Of a stretch of DNA of 64,000 nucleotides, positions 53,265-63,174 are shown piece by piece. Position 1 is the first letter of the stretch, and every line of letters starts with the position of its first letter. The stretch is from Trichobilharzia regenti (lineage: Eukaryota > Platyhelminthes > Trematoda > Strigeidida > Schistosomatidae). The DNA lies in NCBI GenBank assembly GCA_944472135.2, contig OX235267.1, forward strand, positions 22,303,452 to 22,367,451, read 5' to 3'. A program made the position numbers and the translations under genes. The notes beneath the pieces are model-generated. The model had not been told where the DNA came from and did not search any database. It saw only the letters and a list, made by a program, of their open reading frames with translations.

Positions 53265-53496
53265 TCGCGGACATAGCTGATATGCTTATGCAAGTGAAGG
53301 TGCCAGTAGACGATCGAGGAGCATTACGATTTCTGTGGTGGCAAGATGGTTGGCTAGGCGTTGGCCGCGAGGAGTTATTGCGGGATGCGAGCAATCCGCG
53401 GACGGACTTGTCAGAACGGTTACAATAAGAACGAGAAACGGCGAGGTGAAGCGCGATATAAGTAAGATATGCCTACTAGAGGGAAGTCATTTGTAA
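53249..53496 (+). pseudogene. BEL/Pao pol remnants around the deletion
   Basis: One base short of the gag-pol frame, the RT continues (VVADIADMLMQVKVPVDDRG, ALRFLWWQDGW) to about 53350. It then meets, out of frame, the extreme C-terminus of pol (WPRGVIAG, DGLVRTVTIRTRNGEVKRDI, SKICLLEG) with a stop at 53494-53496. All sequence for the rest of RT, RNase H and integrase is absent, so the deletion breakpoint lies at about 53345-53365. Confidence 0.85.
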
Positions 53497-53552
53497 GAGA
53501 GCCGGGCACGAGGGTTATTCTGTATAACATGATTCATAAAATCCTAGTCGGA

Positions 53553-53565
53553 TTTTGGGGGCCGG
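53553..53565 (+). promoter_or_regulatory. Polypurine-tract-like site before the 3' LTR
   Basis: TTTTGGGGGCCGG lies immediately before the TG of the 3' LTR, where plus-strand priming is expected. It is short and interrupted by CC, so the assignment rests on position. Confidence 0.45.
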
Positions 53566-54209
53566 TGTAAGATCAATTCTATTCCCATCCTTGAATCAAG
53601 TCAACCTGTCCCGGATCAGCCTAGCGTTGTTGCAACCCAATTATCCATGCCTAACGTGTCTATCCCTGCTTGTTTAATGAACTGTGTGTATGTGTTTTTA
53701 CCTCGATCTGTTTAGTCAGACAGTTGAACTCATGGCCCAATCAGAGTATTTTGTGAACTGTTATTTTTGCTGACCCATGTCTAACTTTGTACTATTCTGT
53801 CGAGTTTATCTTATTTATTGATTTTCATCTGTATTTTCCTACCTGGTTAAGTAGCCAATTAAATTCTATCTTTGTGCCTATGCTCGGTCTATCTCTCTTA
53901 AACGCTCTCTGTTTTATGCCATGCCTTACTTGGGTTCATTCTTCTACTGACTGCTTACCTGAACGGTCGTGTCTGGTTCCGGCTAGTTCGCAATTTTGGC
54001 TTTAACGTTATTCCGCTCTGATAGCGGTACCTTGCTTTCTGTTAAGCGTTGTGCTTTGTACTCTTGAAACCGTTAAGGTTTGTTGTATATATAATTATTG
54101 ATTTGTTTATTAATAGTACCGTAGAAACAGTGACCGGCTTCTTGTTTGTTCTGGACCGGGATAGCCTTTATCTACGCGTGACTTAATTTCAAGCGATATT
54201 GCGCTTACA
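53566..54209 (+). repeat. 3' LTR (644 bp)
   Basis: The same length as the 5' LTR, with 10 substitutions (for example at 53623, 53650, 53695, 53722, 53798, 53878, 53919-53920, 53999, 54054) and no indel. Confidence 0.93.
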
Positions 54210-54214
54210 CATGG
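54210..54214. repeat. Target-site duplication CATGG, right
   Basis: Repeats 49811-49815. Confidence 0.85.
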
Positions 54215-54672
54215 TAAGACGTTATCTTATTGGTTTATGTGTATTAGCCATTTTCATATATCCTCTTGCTTTATCATTCTTGTTCTGTCTTGTTCACACA
54301 TTTCGTACATCTAAGTACCCTTCCACTCACCCACTTGTGTGACATTTATTTTCCTTGTCTGGAAAATACAAGTTTCATCGTAAACCTGGTGGTCATCTGA
54401 TTTCCCTCTTTCCGCGTCAGGACTATTAACTACTCGACGAGTACATAACAGGTTTCTTAGATAACGTGGCTCGATGACGAAAAACTGCCTTGAGTTCAAC
54501 TGATTCTCCGAAACTGCAAACATGATAAAACTGAATCACCGCAGTGAGTAATATTTTCACTTCGATTAAGTTGTGCAGATGAAAGAGAGGAAATTAAATA
54601 CAATTAAGACAGCGAACTAGTTAACTGATGAAAATGAGAATAGAATTATTGATAATTTCATAGTTAACTTAC

Positions 54673-54719
54673 CTAGATTCATTTCTAAGTAGTGTGAAGT
54701 GGGATCGTCTTCATTTTTT
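54673..54719 (-). CDS. Ser/Asn/Gln-rich protein, 47-base exon
   Basis: The acceptor is a pyrimidine-rich run ending TTTCTTTTTCAG (AG at 54721-54720 on minus) and the donor is CTAG|GTAAGT at 54672. It encodes KNEDDPTSHYLEMNL with one base at each end shared with its neighbours. The phases fit both: AA from 55897 plus A gives Lys; G plus AT at 48217 gives Asp. Being 47 bases, it is not a multiple of three. If it is skipped, the junction reads AAA TGA, an immediate stop, so inclusion decides between a long and a short protein. A 37-bp inverted repeat lies 48 bases upstream. Confidence 0.68.
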
Positions 54720-54766
54720 CTGAAAAAGAAAAGACAAAGAGGAAACAGAATAGAAATTTTATATAC

Positions 54767-54927
54767 TTTTGATAGAGAAAGAAAGACCAGATTTGCAGTA
54801 TAAAATGATATCATTCTATTTCACAGGTTCTCATCAGCTGCAAACTACCTGAAATTACAATGCTTATAAATAATAACATTTCATACTTCATTATACTGCA
54901 AATCTGGTCTTTCTTTCTCTATCAAAA
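54767..54927. repeat. Perfect 37-bp inverted repeat beside the 47-base exon
   Basis: Bases 54767-54803 (TTTTGATAGAGAAAGAAAGA, CCAGATTTGCAGTATAA) and 54891-54927 are exact reverse complements, separated by 87 bases. In the minus-strand pre-mRNA the second arm contains a decoy-like pyrimidine run (TCTTTCTTTCTCTATC) just before the real polypyrimidine tract of exon 54719-54673. Perfect identity suggests recent origin or constraint. No similar sequence was noted elsewhere. Confidence 0.9.
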
Positions 54928-54979
54928 TTTATCAAGGGAACCAAATGTATGAAATTTTATATACGATCTGCGTTTCCAC

Positions 54980-55170
54980 ATGACATCACGTCCCAGACTC
55001 TCAAATGGGACCCTAATATGAAACAACGAGTGGGGTATCCAGGGTGACATGAAGGAGATGAGAAATTGTGGGCAATCTTGGCGCCAGCTAAAGAGGACTA
55101 CAGATAATAGGAGGAAGTAAAGATGCTCTATTTAAGCAGCATGTTCTAATAGGAACTCAAAGGAGCAATA
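54980..55170 (+). mobile_element. RTE-type LINE, extreme 3' fragment
   Basis: CAAATGGGACCCTAATATG (WNP-like), GGGTGACATGAAGGAGATG, GGAGGAAGTAAAGATGC, then the CATGTTCTAATAGGAACTCA tail and (AATGAC/AATAAT). Heavily mutated. It lies in the intron between the first two visible exons of the minus-strand gene, antisense to it. Confidence 0.65.
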
Positions 55171-55896
55171 ATGACAATAATGTTTCCATATACGACTCAA
55201 ATCAACGACTAACGACTGAATAGATTGATTTTACCTTATCATTTTCTTCAAAATAGTTCAACTTCTGGAACCATAGCACTTTAGAGTAGACGATTTGCTG
55301 ACATGCAAAAAATACGTATTCTAAATGATTCAGAAGACAGAACTGACTCACTCATCCTATGTAGGATTGTACGCCCAACGTCTATACTGGTCATATGGTA
55401 GGTAATACTATGAAAACAACTATGATCAGAAACATAAAGCCTCTTTAGGTATTATCCATTTAATGCAGCCAATCATAAGACAGATCGTACTCCTGTGTAT
55501 TGCAATCCATCCTTCTAGACAGTGGTGGATTTTACCTATGCAATAAATGAGGAAAGCCTAGCAGGTCTTCTGTACTCATTATGAGATTCGCTGAAAAGTG
55601 AACCTTTTGTCAGCTTGACTCATGGAATTTGTTTGGCTCATAGAGGTGACCGAGATTTACTATGGTTCATACTATACATAATAATAATTGCTCTGTACAA
55701 CGAATGGATATGTATAAATTGGCTGTTGATGAGTAGTCACTGTTATATTGTCTAGCTGTAAAACGATACATCACTGAATCCATATATATCGGTGCATCAT
55801 TACAGAAATAAAAAGAATATGTACCCCACACTCATGTCAATTGATATTCATGTAAGTAAATAACGAAGCATTATTGGAATGTATGAATTAACTTAC

Positions 55897-56349
55897 TTCT
55901 CATTATCACAGATAACTACGCTACTGTGATTTGTCAATGGATTCGTTTTACTCTCGTTTTGTTCATTATCAATATGATTACTATTATTATTATTAGCATT
56001 AGCATTATTATAATCCATTACATAATTTGGTTGTAATGCATGTTGAAATTGTTGATGATCAACAATGATTTGCTCAATATCTCTCATTTTGTATGCATTT
56101 GATGTTAAATAATGATTTTCGACACTTTTTAATAATGGCCATGATCGATGTAATAAATTTGTTGAAGCTGAAGTTTGTTTGCTTTTACAGTTAACTATTT
56201 CATGATTATCATCAGTACTGGTATGATCAGTAGTGCTAAAATTGTATTGCATTGACTTTGAGCGATATAACTGTTTAAGTGGTTTCATATTGGATGAGGT
56301 AATTACTGCATTTATAGGAAGTGATACTGGTCTAGGCAATGGTGGTAAG
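55897..56349 (-). CDS. Ser/Asn/Gln-rich protein, first visible exon
   Basis: The acceptor is a run ending CTCTGTTTAG (AG at 56351-56350 on minus) and the donor is GAGAA|GTAAGT at 55896. One base completes an upstream codon, 150 codons follow, and two bases are left. It encodes LPPLPRPVSLPINAVITSSN, MKPLKQLYRSKSMQYNFSTT, an ordered middle (LLHRSWPLLKSVENHYLTSN, MRDIEQIIVDHQQFQHAL), then an Asn-rich run and NPLTNHSSVVICDNE. The Pro-rich start PPLPRP resembles an SH3 ligand (inference). I found no acceptable upstream exon in 56430-64000, so the 5' part is either beyond the window or in exons too short to see. Confidence 0.66.
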
Positions 56350-56429
56350 CTAAACAGAGAAAAACAAAGAAATGCATTGACACACTTAAATAATAATAAT
56401 AGTTGCTTTATTCGACTGAAAGCAAACAC

Positions 56430-58175
56430 TGTTTCCCGTTAAATTATCGCGAAAAATCTTAGAAACCAGTGTGATATTCATAAAAAGTAGTTTGTGTCAA
56501 AGAGAGGAATAACTTTCACAAAAATCAAACCATTTCCGTAAGAAATATTAACTTCCACCGCATCCCCGATTATTCCTTTCTTCTTACAGAAGCAACACTT
56601 CAACAGAATTCAGCTGAAAACCAACACGTAAAGATTACCACAGTCAGACCAGACCAATTACGCCATCTGAGTAATTCACAGTTTCCAAAACTTTCGATAA
56701 AATATTTTACAAATTTATCAGAAAGTTACTTCTATTAAAACATTTTGCAGGTGGAATTTCAGGGGCAGGAAAAGCTCACTTTGCTACAATAAGGTGAAAT
56801 AAAAACATAACCCTTACAGGGCAGTGTTTTGTTTTAGAAATTCCGTTTAAACAAAATTATCTTTCTATTATTCAGGAAATTCGACACGTTTTAGTAAAAA
56901 GGACTCATTTAACTGAAATATGTGTCGATAAAATGAGACTAAAGTAAACTGGCATGTTGAATATTGAACGTGATCAACAATAAAAAGATTCATTTCATAG
57001 TGATATTTAAGTGTACACTGCTCATGATTAATGATGGCGTTCAGTCAGTATTCGAATTAATGACAGCGTAAAAGGCTAATTGAACTAGAGGTAAAATATT
57101 TGTAATCTCCTTAATTTAGTGGAGAGATATTCATCAGATGTAGACTGTGGTGTGTGGCACTGCAAAGCTTCAAGCATTACTAAATGACTATGCAGAAACA
57201 GCATTAGATTTAGAAAATTTACAAAATCTATGTGGTTAAACAGTCATATGACTACTGCTACCACAGCGGCCTGCTTAAATCATGGAGCTATCAAAAATTC
57301 TGATCCATCATAATGCTTAAATTCTTGTGCATTTCTTAATGTTTTAATCATGCAGTTATAAACATCGATCACTGCATGAACTGATGCACATTTTTAATTA
57401 GGTTACAACAAAATGCTTTACAGTTTTGGAGGGAAATAAGGGGGGAACATCGTAGAGGATTGTATCATTGTCCGTGTGGAACAACTCTGTGTAATATGAT
57501 ATACTTGTTGATCTTGTAGGCAGAGGAAATGTTTTTACAATTAAATGCACTGAGAATTTCTCTGCTGTGTGTTTGAAATTAAGCTTTATTATTACTGCTG
57601 TAAGGCATAGGCAAGTCATCTAATGAGTTTGCGAAGCTTATGAAAAGATAAGCTTCCACTTTCAGTCATCTTTATGTGTATTTACCTAAACACTGACTGT
57701 CAGGAAGAATACCTGCTGTGGCTAGAGAATGTCCTTAGCAAGTATACCAAAGCATCCTTTGCTTGATTTTACAGAGATAAAATGAAGAGTGATAAACATT
57801 CATTTCAGGGGGAAATTTTTATAACATCACCAATCTAGATATTGTCTTTAAGACTATTTATTGAATTACCTGTTTACTTCGTTTTGTTCCTCTTAAGAAA
57901 TATGTAAGACTTGGCTGGTCTAATTCGGATGTACATTTGTATTTCATTCGCATCCACTTCTGAGTTATATACATTTCAAGAAAGATGGCATAAATTATAC
58001 AACTTAGTTTTTCATTACTCATAGTTTAAATGTGAATGTTATTCAAAAAACCTATTGATCTTTGCTATTTTTAATCAAAATTTAAATTAATCTTTTGAGA
58101 TTTATTTTCTGTACTGACTATATATACAAATATAAATGTGTAACATTGATAATAAATTCTTAGAGCAACAACCAT
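56430..58175. other. Stretch without a recognisable feature
   Basis: AT-rich; presumably intron or upstream region of the minus-strand gene. No exon supported. Confidence 0.45.
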
Positions 58176-58179
58176 TTTC

Positions 58180-59025
58180 AACAAATAAAGAATGAGAATA
58201 TTAGCAGGATGATACAAGCTTGTTTGATTTCGTGGATTCTCTTCAACTGCATACATCCTAAAGTAAATCATATTATAAGTTACAAAAGTCACTGAATGAA
58301 TTAGTGTTGTAACTTAGCCAAATAGCGAAAGAAATCTCCAGAATTAAATCCTTCGAGGAGTATCTCGATAGAGGTTATTTATTATCCAGGTCATTTCCTA
58401 AAAATATTGTCAAATCGACTAGACTACCTCCAACTCAAAAGAATCTGTGTTACACCAACAAATCACATATTGCTTCATCTCAGAAACACATCACTGCCTT
58501 GAGGTCGGATGTAGTCAGATTCAATAGTCAACTACAAAATCTCTCTCCGATAAAGCTTATTAACTGCATGCATGAGGTAGGACTGCAGACCGCGAATTCA
58601 TATGAAAAGGAACTCATAAATCTTTAGTAGTGAGGATACTATATGAAGAATTTCCACTATTCATTCCCACCCTCTTGAACACTCTATCACAATCTGTATA
58701 AATTCACTCTGTTGTTCTATGTTGCATATTTTCCCTAGTCAACCCTGAACTCTACCCTCCACCCTGTGCAATTAAACTATAAGTAGTCACTCTTTTTCAT
58801 CGAGTAACTCGTTTACTTACGTCGTTTTCGAATTATGTTACTGATGCTTCTACCTATAACTCGAAGCCACTGGAGAAAAAAGTATGTTCAGAAAAATTTT
58901 TTAACTTGTAATTTGAATTTGTCTAGGATGTATTCAGTTGAAGAGAATCCACAAAATAAAACAAGCTCGCATTATCCTGCTAATGTGCTCGGTCTTTCTT
59001 TATTCAGACTAATGAAGGGAACCAG
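58180..59025. repeat. Inverted-repeat-bounded segment enclosing an ORF
   Basis: Bases 58180-58290 and 58918-59022 are diverged inverted copies of each other: CTTGTTTGATTTCGTGGATTC / GAATCCACAAAATAAAACAAG, TCTTCAACTGCATACATCC / GGATGTATTCAGTTGAAGA, AGCAGGATGATAC / ATTATCCTGCT. Between them lies a 104-codon open frame. The layout recalls a small transposon or a Penelope-type element with inverted termini, but the family is unknown. Confidence 0.6.
58313..58627 (+). pseudogene. 104-codon open frame inside the inverted repeats, unrecognised
   Basis: The frame is open from the stop TAA at 58310-58312 to TAG at 58625-58627. It has no ATG near the start; the first Met is in the last quarter. The translation looks like real protein: ISRIKSFEEYLDRGYLLSRS, KNIVKSTRLPPTQKNLCYTN, HITALRSDVVRFNSQLQNLS, LINCMHEVGLQTANSYEKEL. 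A sequence ending CTTAG at 58311-58317 could serve as a splice acceptor. It could be the N-terminal part of a Penelope-like protein or an exon of an unknown gene. The inverted termini favour a transposon. Confidence 0.4.
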
Positions 59026-59259
59026 TTGTATAAAATAATTTTTGTCACTGAATATGTTATTTTAAAATAAGATTCATACTTATAAGTTACCACCTACTCT
59101 TAAATACGAATTAGGCGAAAGAGGACTTGTCCGGTGACCGAAAATTGAAAACATATCAATGTTCTATGAAGTCACTAGGAGTTGTGTTGAGGAATTCAAA
59201 AGAAAAAGTGTCATTTATCTATCTGCTGTCGCCATCTGGATAGTAGGACAACAATTTTA

Positions 59260-59425
59260 TTCCCTTCACGTTCCCCAGTGGAACAAAGGGCCTCAAGCTA
59301 GTGACCTGAAGTTTCTGTAGCAGTGTTTAATTTTACAGGATGGATTTGCTAGCTCCATGTCCAACCTTTCCTCTTTACGAGAATTATTTCCACCTTATCG
59401 GGGTAAAGGAGTGCGTCAGCCGGGG
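59260..59425 (-). mobile_element. SINE family A, head-truncated copy
   Basis: Tail CTTCACGTTCCCCAGTGGAA, GGGCCTCAAGCTAGTGACCT, CTGTAGCAGTGTTTAATTTT, and body up to GGAGTGCGTCAGCCGGGGAC. The tRNA-like head is lost after that. Confidence 0.7.
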
Positions 59426-59939
59426 ACAAAAGGCATCAGATATGTTAACACTTAATCCTCATTTAAATTTAATTGTGCATGAATGATTGACGAATCAATT
59501 TAGAAAGTCACACTAAAGTGTATCAATTCAAGCCACCAGACTTCAACAAAGAACATGGAAATAAAAGAACAAAATGGATATAATGGTAGCAGATGGGAAA
59601 GAGAAAACTAATGAAAATGTTTAAACTTTTAAAATCGATACTGAATGCATTTAAGCTGTTGTTGTCAGTGGTTTCAAGCCATGTCACAAACAATCTCCAA
59701 CCAGGGGTTATTAGGACGTCATTTAGCCAAAGTAAACCTGCAAAATTGCCACACATACACACACACACACACACTGACACTGACGGTCACAGACTTCATA
59801 GACTGGTGTCAAGTTTCCATCTGGCTACTCAGATTTTTCAGAGACTAGTTCCTTACATACTTAATTCTTCCTTCTTTCATCACAGCTTCCAGTGAATTTG
59901 ATTTATCCTATTTTCATTCTGTTGTATTTGAATCGATAA

Positions 59940-60140
59940 ATTTTCAGTTTATGCATAAATCAAGGAGTATTGGACAGGTGTTTCGTGCTAGTTTGGGACT
60001 CTTCAGAGGTTCAAAGACAGTACTTTCCTGTTACACAACGAGTTCGTAGACAATTTAACCACTGGAATTCGACTGAATGGCCCAACTTCTACCAATTCAT
60101 GATCGAACCTCTAGCCAATCAAATCCTTGCAAATCAACAG
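59940..60140 (-). mobile_element. SINE family B copy with good hammerhead core
   Basis: Minus orientation: head region near 60030-60050 (TACACAACGAGTTCGTAGAC on plus), hammerhead 59966-60010, tail before 59966. The B box area is deleted. A second tail-like piece, CCAATTCATGATCGAAC to CAAATCAACAGTTGATAA, follows at 60090-60145. Confidence 0.6.
59966..60010 (-). ncRNA. Hammerhead motif, family B, consensus core
   Basis: Read on minus: core CTGAAGA (60006-60000, full consensus), GTCC-CAAACTA-GCAC as stem II with one mismatch, GAAA (59984-59981), stem III CACCTG, then T-C and CAATACTCC. Stem I no longer pairs on its 5' side. This is the only copy I saw with an unaltered core together with GAAA. 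Confidence 0.55.
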
Positions 60141-60149
60141 TTGATAATT

Positions 60150-61390
60150 ACGCATAAATGTGGAATACAAAATTATAGTCAGTTATAACTCAGACTGCTT
60201 TTTATGCCAGTCTGATATGAATATTTCCTACCATCCCATCATCTATAAGACACACCTTTGACCTAATTATGTATCCATTCCAGTATCAAACTATGAATAC
60301 TCAGACCATTGTCTACAATTAATTCATTTACATCAATAGGGTAAATATTTATTTTAGAATTTTATTCTACCTATCTTTCTTTACTTCCGTTTAATGATTG
60401 TGAATTGTTTTTATTGTACTTGCACTGATGAAAAGATAAACCAAAATAAGTCAAAATTCTTGTTAGAAGAAACCATACACGAAAGGTCAATTCAAGCATT
60501 AATCTAGTTACAGAGAGTGAATGACTTCCATTCGCTTTACATACACAATCATGCTTATAAATGCCACAAGACAACTTTTAGGGTAGGTTTCTTCCCCAGG
60601 GTGAGAAATTACCACACACAATAAAATAAAAGTTGCCTTTGTCCTAGTGTGTTGTTTTTTTGTATTTTGTATTTTGGAAATCACGTGTGTATTCTAGTAA
60701 TGTTGTGAATACATAAGGTCATCTTGGTAAATTTTAATGCTTATACATACATATACAGCAAGCTATGTGAAATTTCAGTTGTGCAAACCGAAAAGAACCA
60801 AGTTTAGAGAATAGGATGAATTTATTCTGTTCAGTTGACACGTCGTTAGAGCTGCTGAAAGAATGTATGAAAGAATTCTGAAAGTAACAGGATAAATTTA
60901 CTTTTCACTAAAATTGTATGAATTAGAATATTTTACCAGTGAAAAAAACCAACAGACAAACAAATTTAGTTATAATATAAAAGAGAAGTTTCAACAGTTT
61001 GCTTATATGCAGAAATGCTATCACTCATTTGATGAACTGAGGTATGCACATTCAACTGATGCATACCGCCCTATTGAGACAAAATATACTTGAACCTATG
61101 AACTTGCTGTCATTTACACAAAAAAGCATGTAAAACATCAAAATAAAGCCGAAGACATTATCACAATTCAATTCGAAAGAAATACAGATGGAAAGCACTT
61201 TTGTAACCTTTTTTTTCAGCTGGGTAATTCATAAATTTAGAGGACACATAACTTCTTCATTTTTAAGGCAATTGAATATATCTACCATATGGATAACTAA
61301 TCTATGATTGAATATAGGATACTTGAGAAAATTTTAAAATCTTTAAATATTCTCATTATTGAAATTAGAGCAAGACATATAACACAAGGC
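60150..61390. other. Stretch without a recognisable feature
   Basis: AT-rich; no supported exon or shared repeat. Confidence 0.5.
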
Positions 61391-61394
61391 TACA

Positions 61395-63008
61395 TGGGTG
61401 TCACCAGATGGGAAAACCAAAAACCAAATTGACTTCATCTCAGTCTCAAGGAAGTGGAGGAGCAGCCTACTGGACACAAAAGTAAGAAGAGAAGCAGACG
61501 TTGGCTCACACCGCTATTTTATTTATTTTTGATTACAAGTGGAATTTTCCGCATGGATATCGGTAGCCCAAATTTTGCAGGCCGACCATAGATATCAGGT
61601 GTGCGTCGGCAGGGGATCGAACCTCTGACCATGTGCATGGTCGGTGAGTGTCCTAACCACTATGCCACCGACTATCTTGTACAAGGGACAATCCAAATCA
61701 AATTAAGAGCTTTCATGGAAACAGGAGCTGCAGATAGACCACAAGCCAAGTTCAACACTCAAAAACTAAAGGACCAAGATACAAAGGACATCTTCATTGC
61801 AAGCATACGGGACAAAGCCGAGACATAAATCAACACTAGCGAAGAGGTCGGCGTCGAAAAGCACTAGGACAACTTGAAAACGGTGTGGAGTCAAAGCTGC
61901 ATGGCAGTTCTAGGCAGAAAGAAGATGCAGGACAAACAGTGGCTCACTGTGGACACTTGGACACGGAATCCTTCGAAGTGAGGACGGGAGTGAGGCAAGG
62001 CTGGCTGTCTACTATCGCCAATGATTTTCCTGATTGCAGTAGATTGGATAATGAGACAGACAACGGGAAATGAGGAAACAGGCATAAAATGGACTGATAC
62101 AAAATCAACTTGGAGGATCTGGACTTCGCCGATAATGATATATGTCTGATTTCCCACAAACTGGAAGATATGCAAGTGAGAAGCAACAAGCTGGCGATAG
62201 AAGAAGCATCAAAGATAAGACCTCCTTCAGGCGAACACAGATAAAACAGAGGTAGGTGATGAAGATTCCTGGCCAACACCAACAGCAACGACAACAACAA
62301 CAGACAACAATCAGCCAGCATAAATGGGAGGAACCTGAAAGAAACAACCTCCATCACCTACCTACCCACCTACCTGGGAAGCATCGTTTCAACTACAGGT
62401 CAACGGAACTGACAAAGATATCAAAGCCAGAATCGGAAAAGCAAGACAAGCTTTCATCACTCCCAACTCTGTGTGGAGTTCAACAGCACTAATCAGCATC
62501 AGAAATAGGATCCGGATTTTCAACTCCAATGTGAAGTCAGTCAGTGCTACTCAACATACGGATCAGAGACTTGGCCAGCGCGTCATACACAGCATCTCAA
62601 ACAAACTTCAGACCTTCATTAACAGTTGTCTTCGCTCAATACCACTCAAGATCAGATGGCCGGCCAGAAACGATCACCAACAGGGATCTCTCGCAGTGAG
62701 CGAACCAACTCAGCAGGAACCGATTGTGAAACAAATAGGAAGGAAGAAATGGAGATGGATTGGCTGGCCATACTCTGAGGAAACCATCAATTGAGTGACA
62801 TCACTAGATAAGCCATTGCTCGAGTGGAATCAGGCCGAAAGGGAATCGGCGAGTTTGTCGTCAGTGTGAGGGTGACTTGGAGGAGGTCATGTGAGGAGGA
62901 GATGAAAGCATGTGGGGAGACTTGGAGCGGGGTGAAAAGGTTGGCAGAAATTCGAAGGCAATGGAGAGGCGCAGCTGAAGCCCTATGTTCCTCTGGGAAT
63001 TAAAAGGT
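61395..63008 (+). pseudogene. RTE-type LINE with internal deletion and nested SINE
   Basis: Order on plus: endonuclease end (61400-61515, GGGTGTCACCAGATGGG, ATTGACTTCATCTCAGTCTC), a nested SINE A2 (61516-61675), linker (61676-61965, VESKLHGSSRQKEDAGQTVA in frame at about 61885), then a sudden jump at about 61968 to the VRQG block (RTGVRQGWLSTIANDF). After that come the ADD-region remnant, NKLQTFINSCLRSIPLKIRW, QIGRKKWRWIGWPYSEE, and the tail GAAGCCCTATGTTCCTCTGG at 62976. The 34.7-37.0 kb copy shows about 900 bases between the linker and the VRQG block, so that part of RT (motifs 0-A) is deleted here. Confidence 0.82.
61516..61675 (-). mobile_element. SINE family A2 nested in the RTE copy
   Basis: Minus-strand head (GGTGGCATAGTGGTTAGGAC, 61672 downward) and the GGCCGACCATAGATATC-type body, ending in an A/T-rich tail at 61517. 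It interrupts the RTE between CACACCGCTAT and CTTGTACAAGG, which are joined in the copy at 36960-36990. Confidence 0.82.
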
Positions 63009-63174
63009 ATGATAAATATATGATAAACAATAATATAACCGAATAATATTGTTTCCAGTTAGATCTTCTTCAGCCTTTACTCTAATTTACATAGCTTTAT
63101 ATATATTGAAAAAAAATTTAACCAGTGACGGCGGGTTTGTGGATGAAAAAATAATAATAATGTGCTAAATTTAG

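Larger units (their letters stand above)
49816..54209 (+). mobile_element. BEL/Pao LTR retrotransposon, young, internally deleted
   Basis: A complete insertion: 644-bp LTRs at both ends beginning TG and ending CA, a 5-base target duplication, a leader of palindromic tandem repeats, a Gag-protease-RT-start ORF, then a deletion that removes most of pol, then the last codons of pol. The total of 4394 bp is shorter than related schistosome elements such as Sinbad (about 6 kb). The two LTRs differ at 10 of 644 positions, so the insertion is fairly recent. It lies in the 6.5-kb intron of the minus-strand gene, in antisense orientation, which is usually the tolerated one. It cannot move alone but keeps the ends needed in trans. 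Confidence 0.92.

Noticed and set aside
61601..61828. 75-codon plus-strand frame
   Set aside because: It starts in the nested SINE and continues into the RTE linker; a chance fusion across an insertion border, not a gene.
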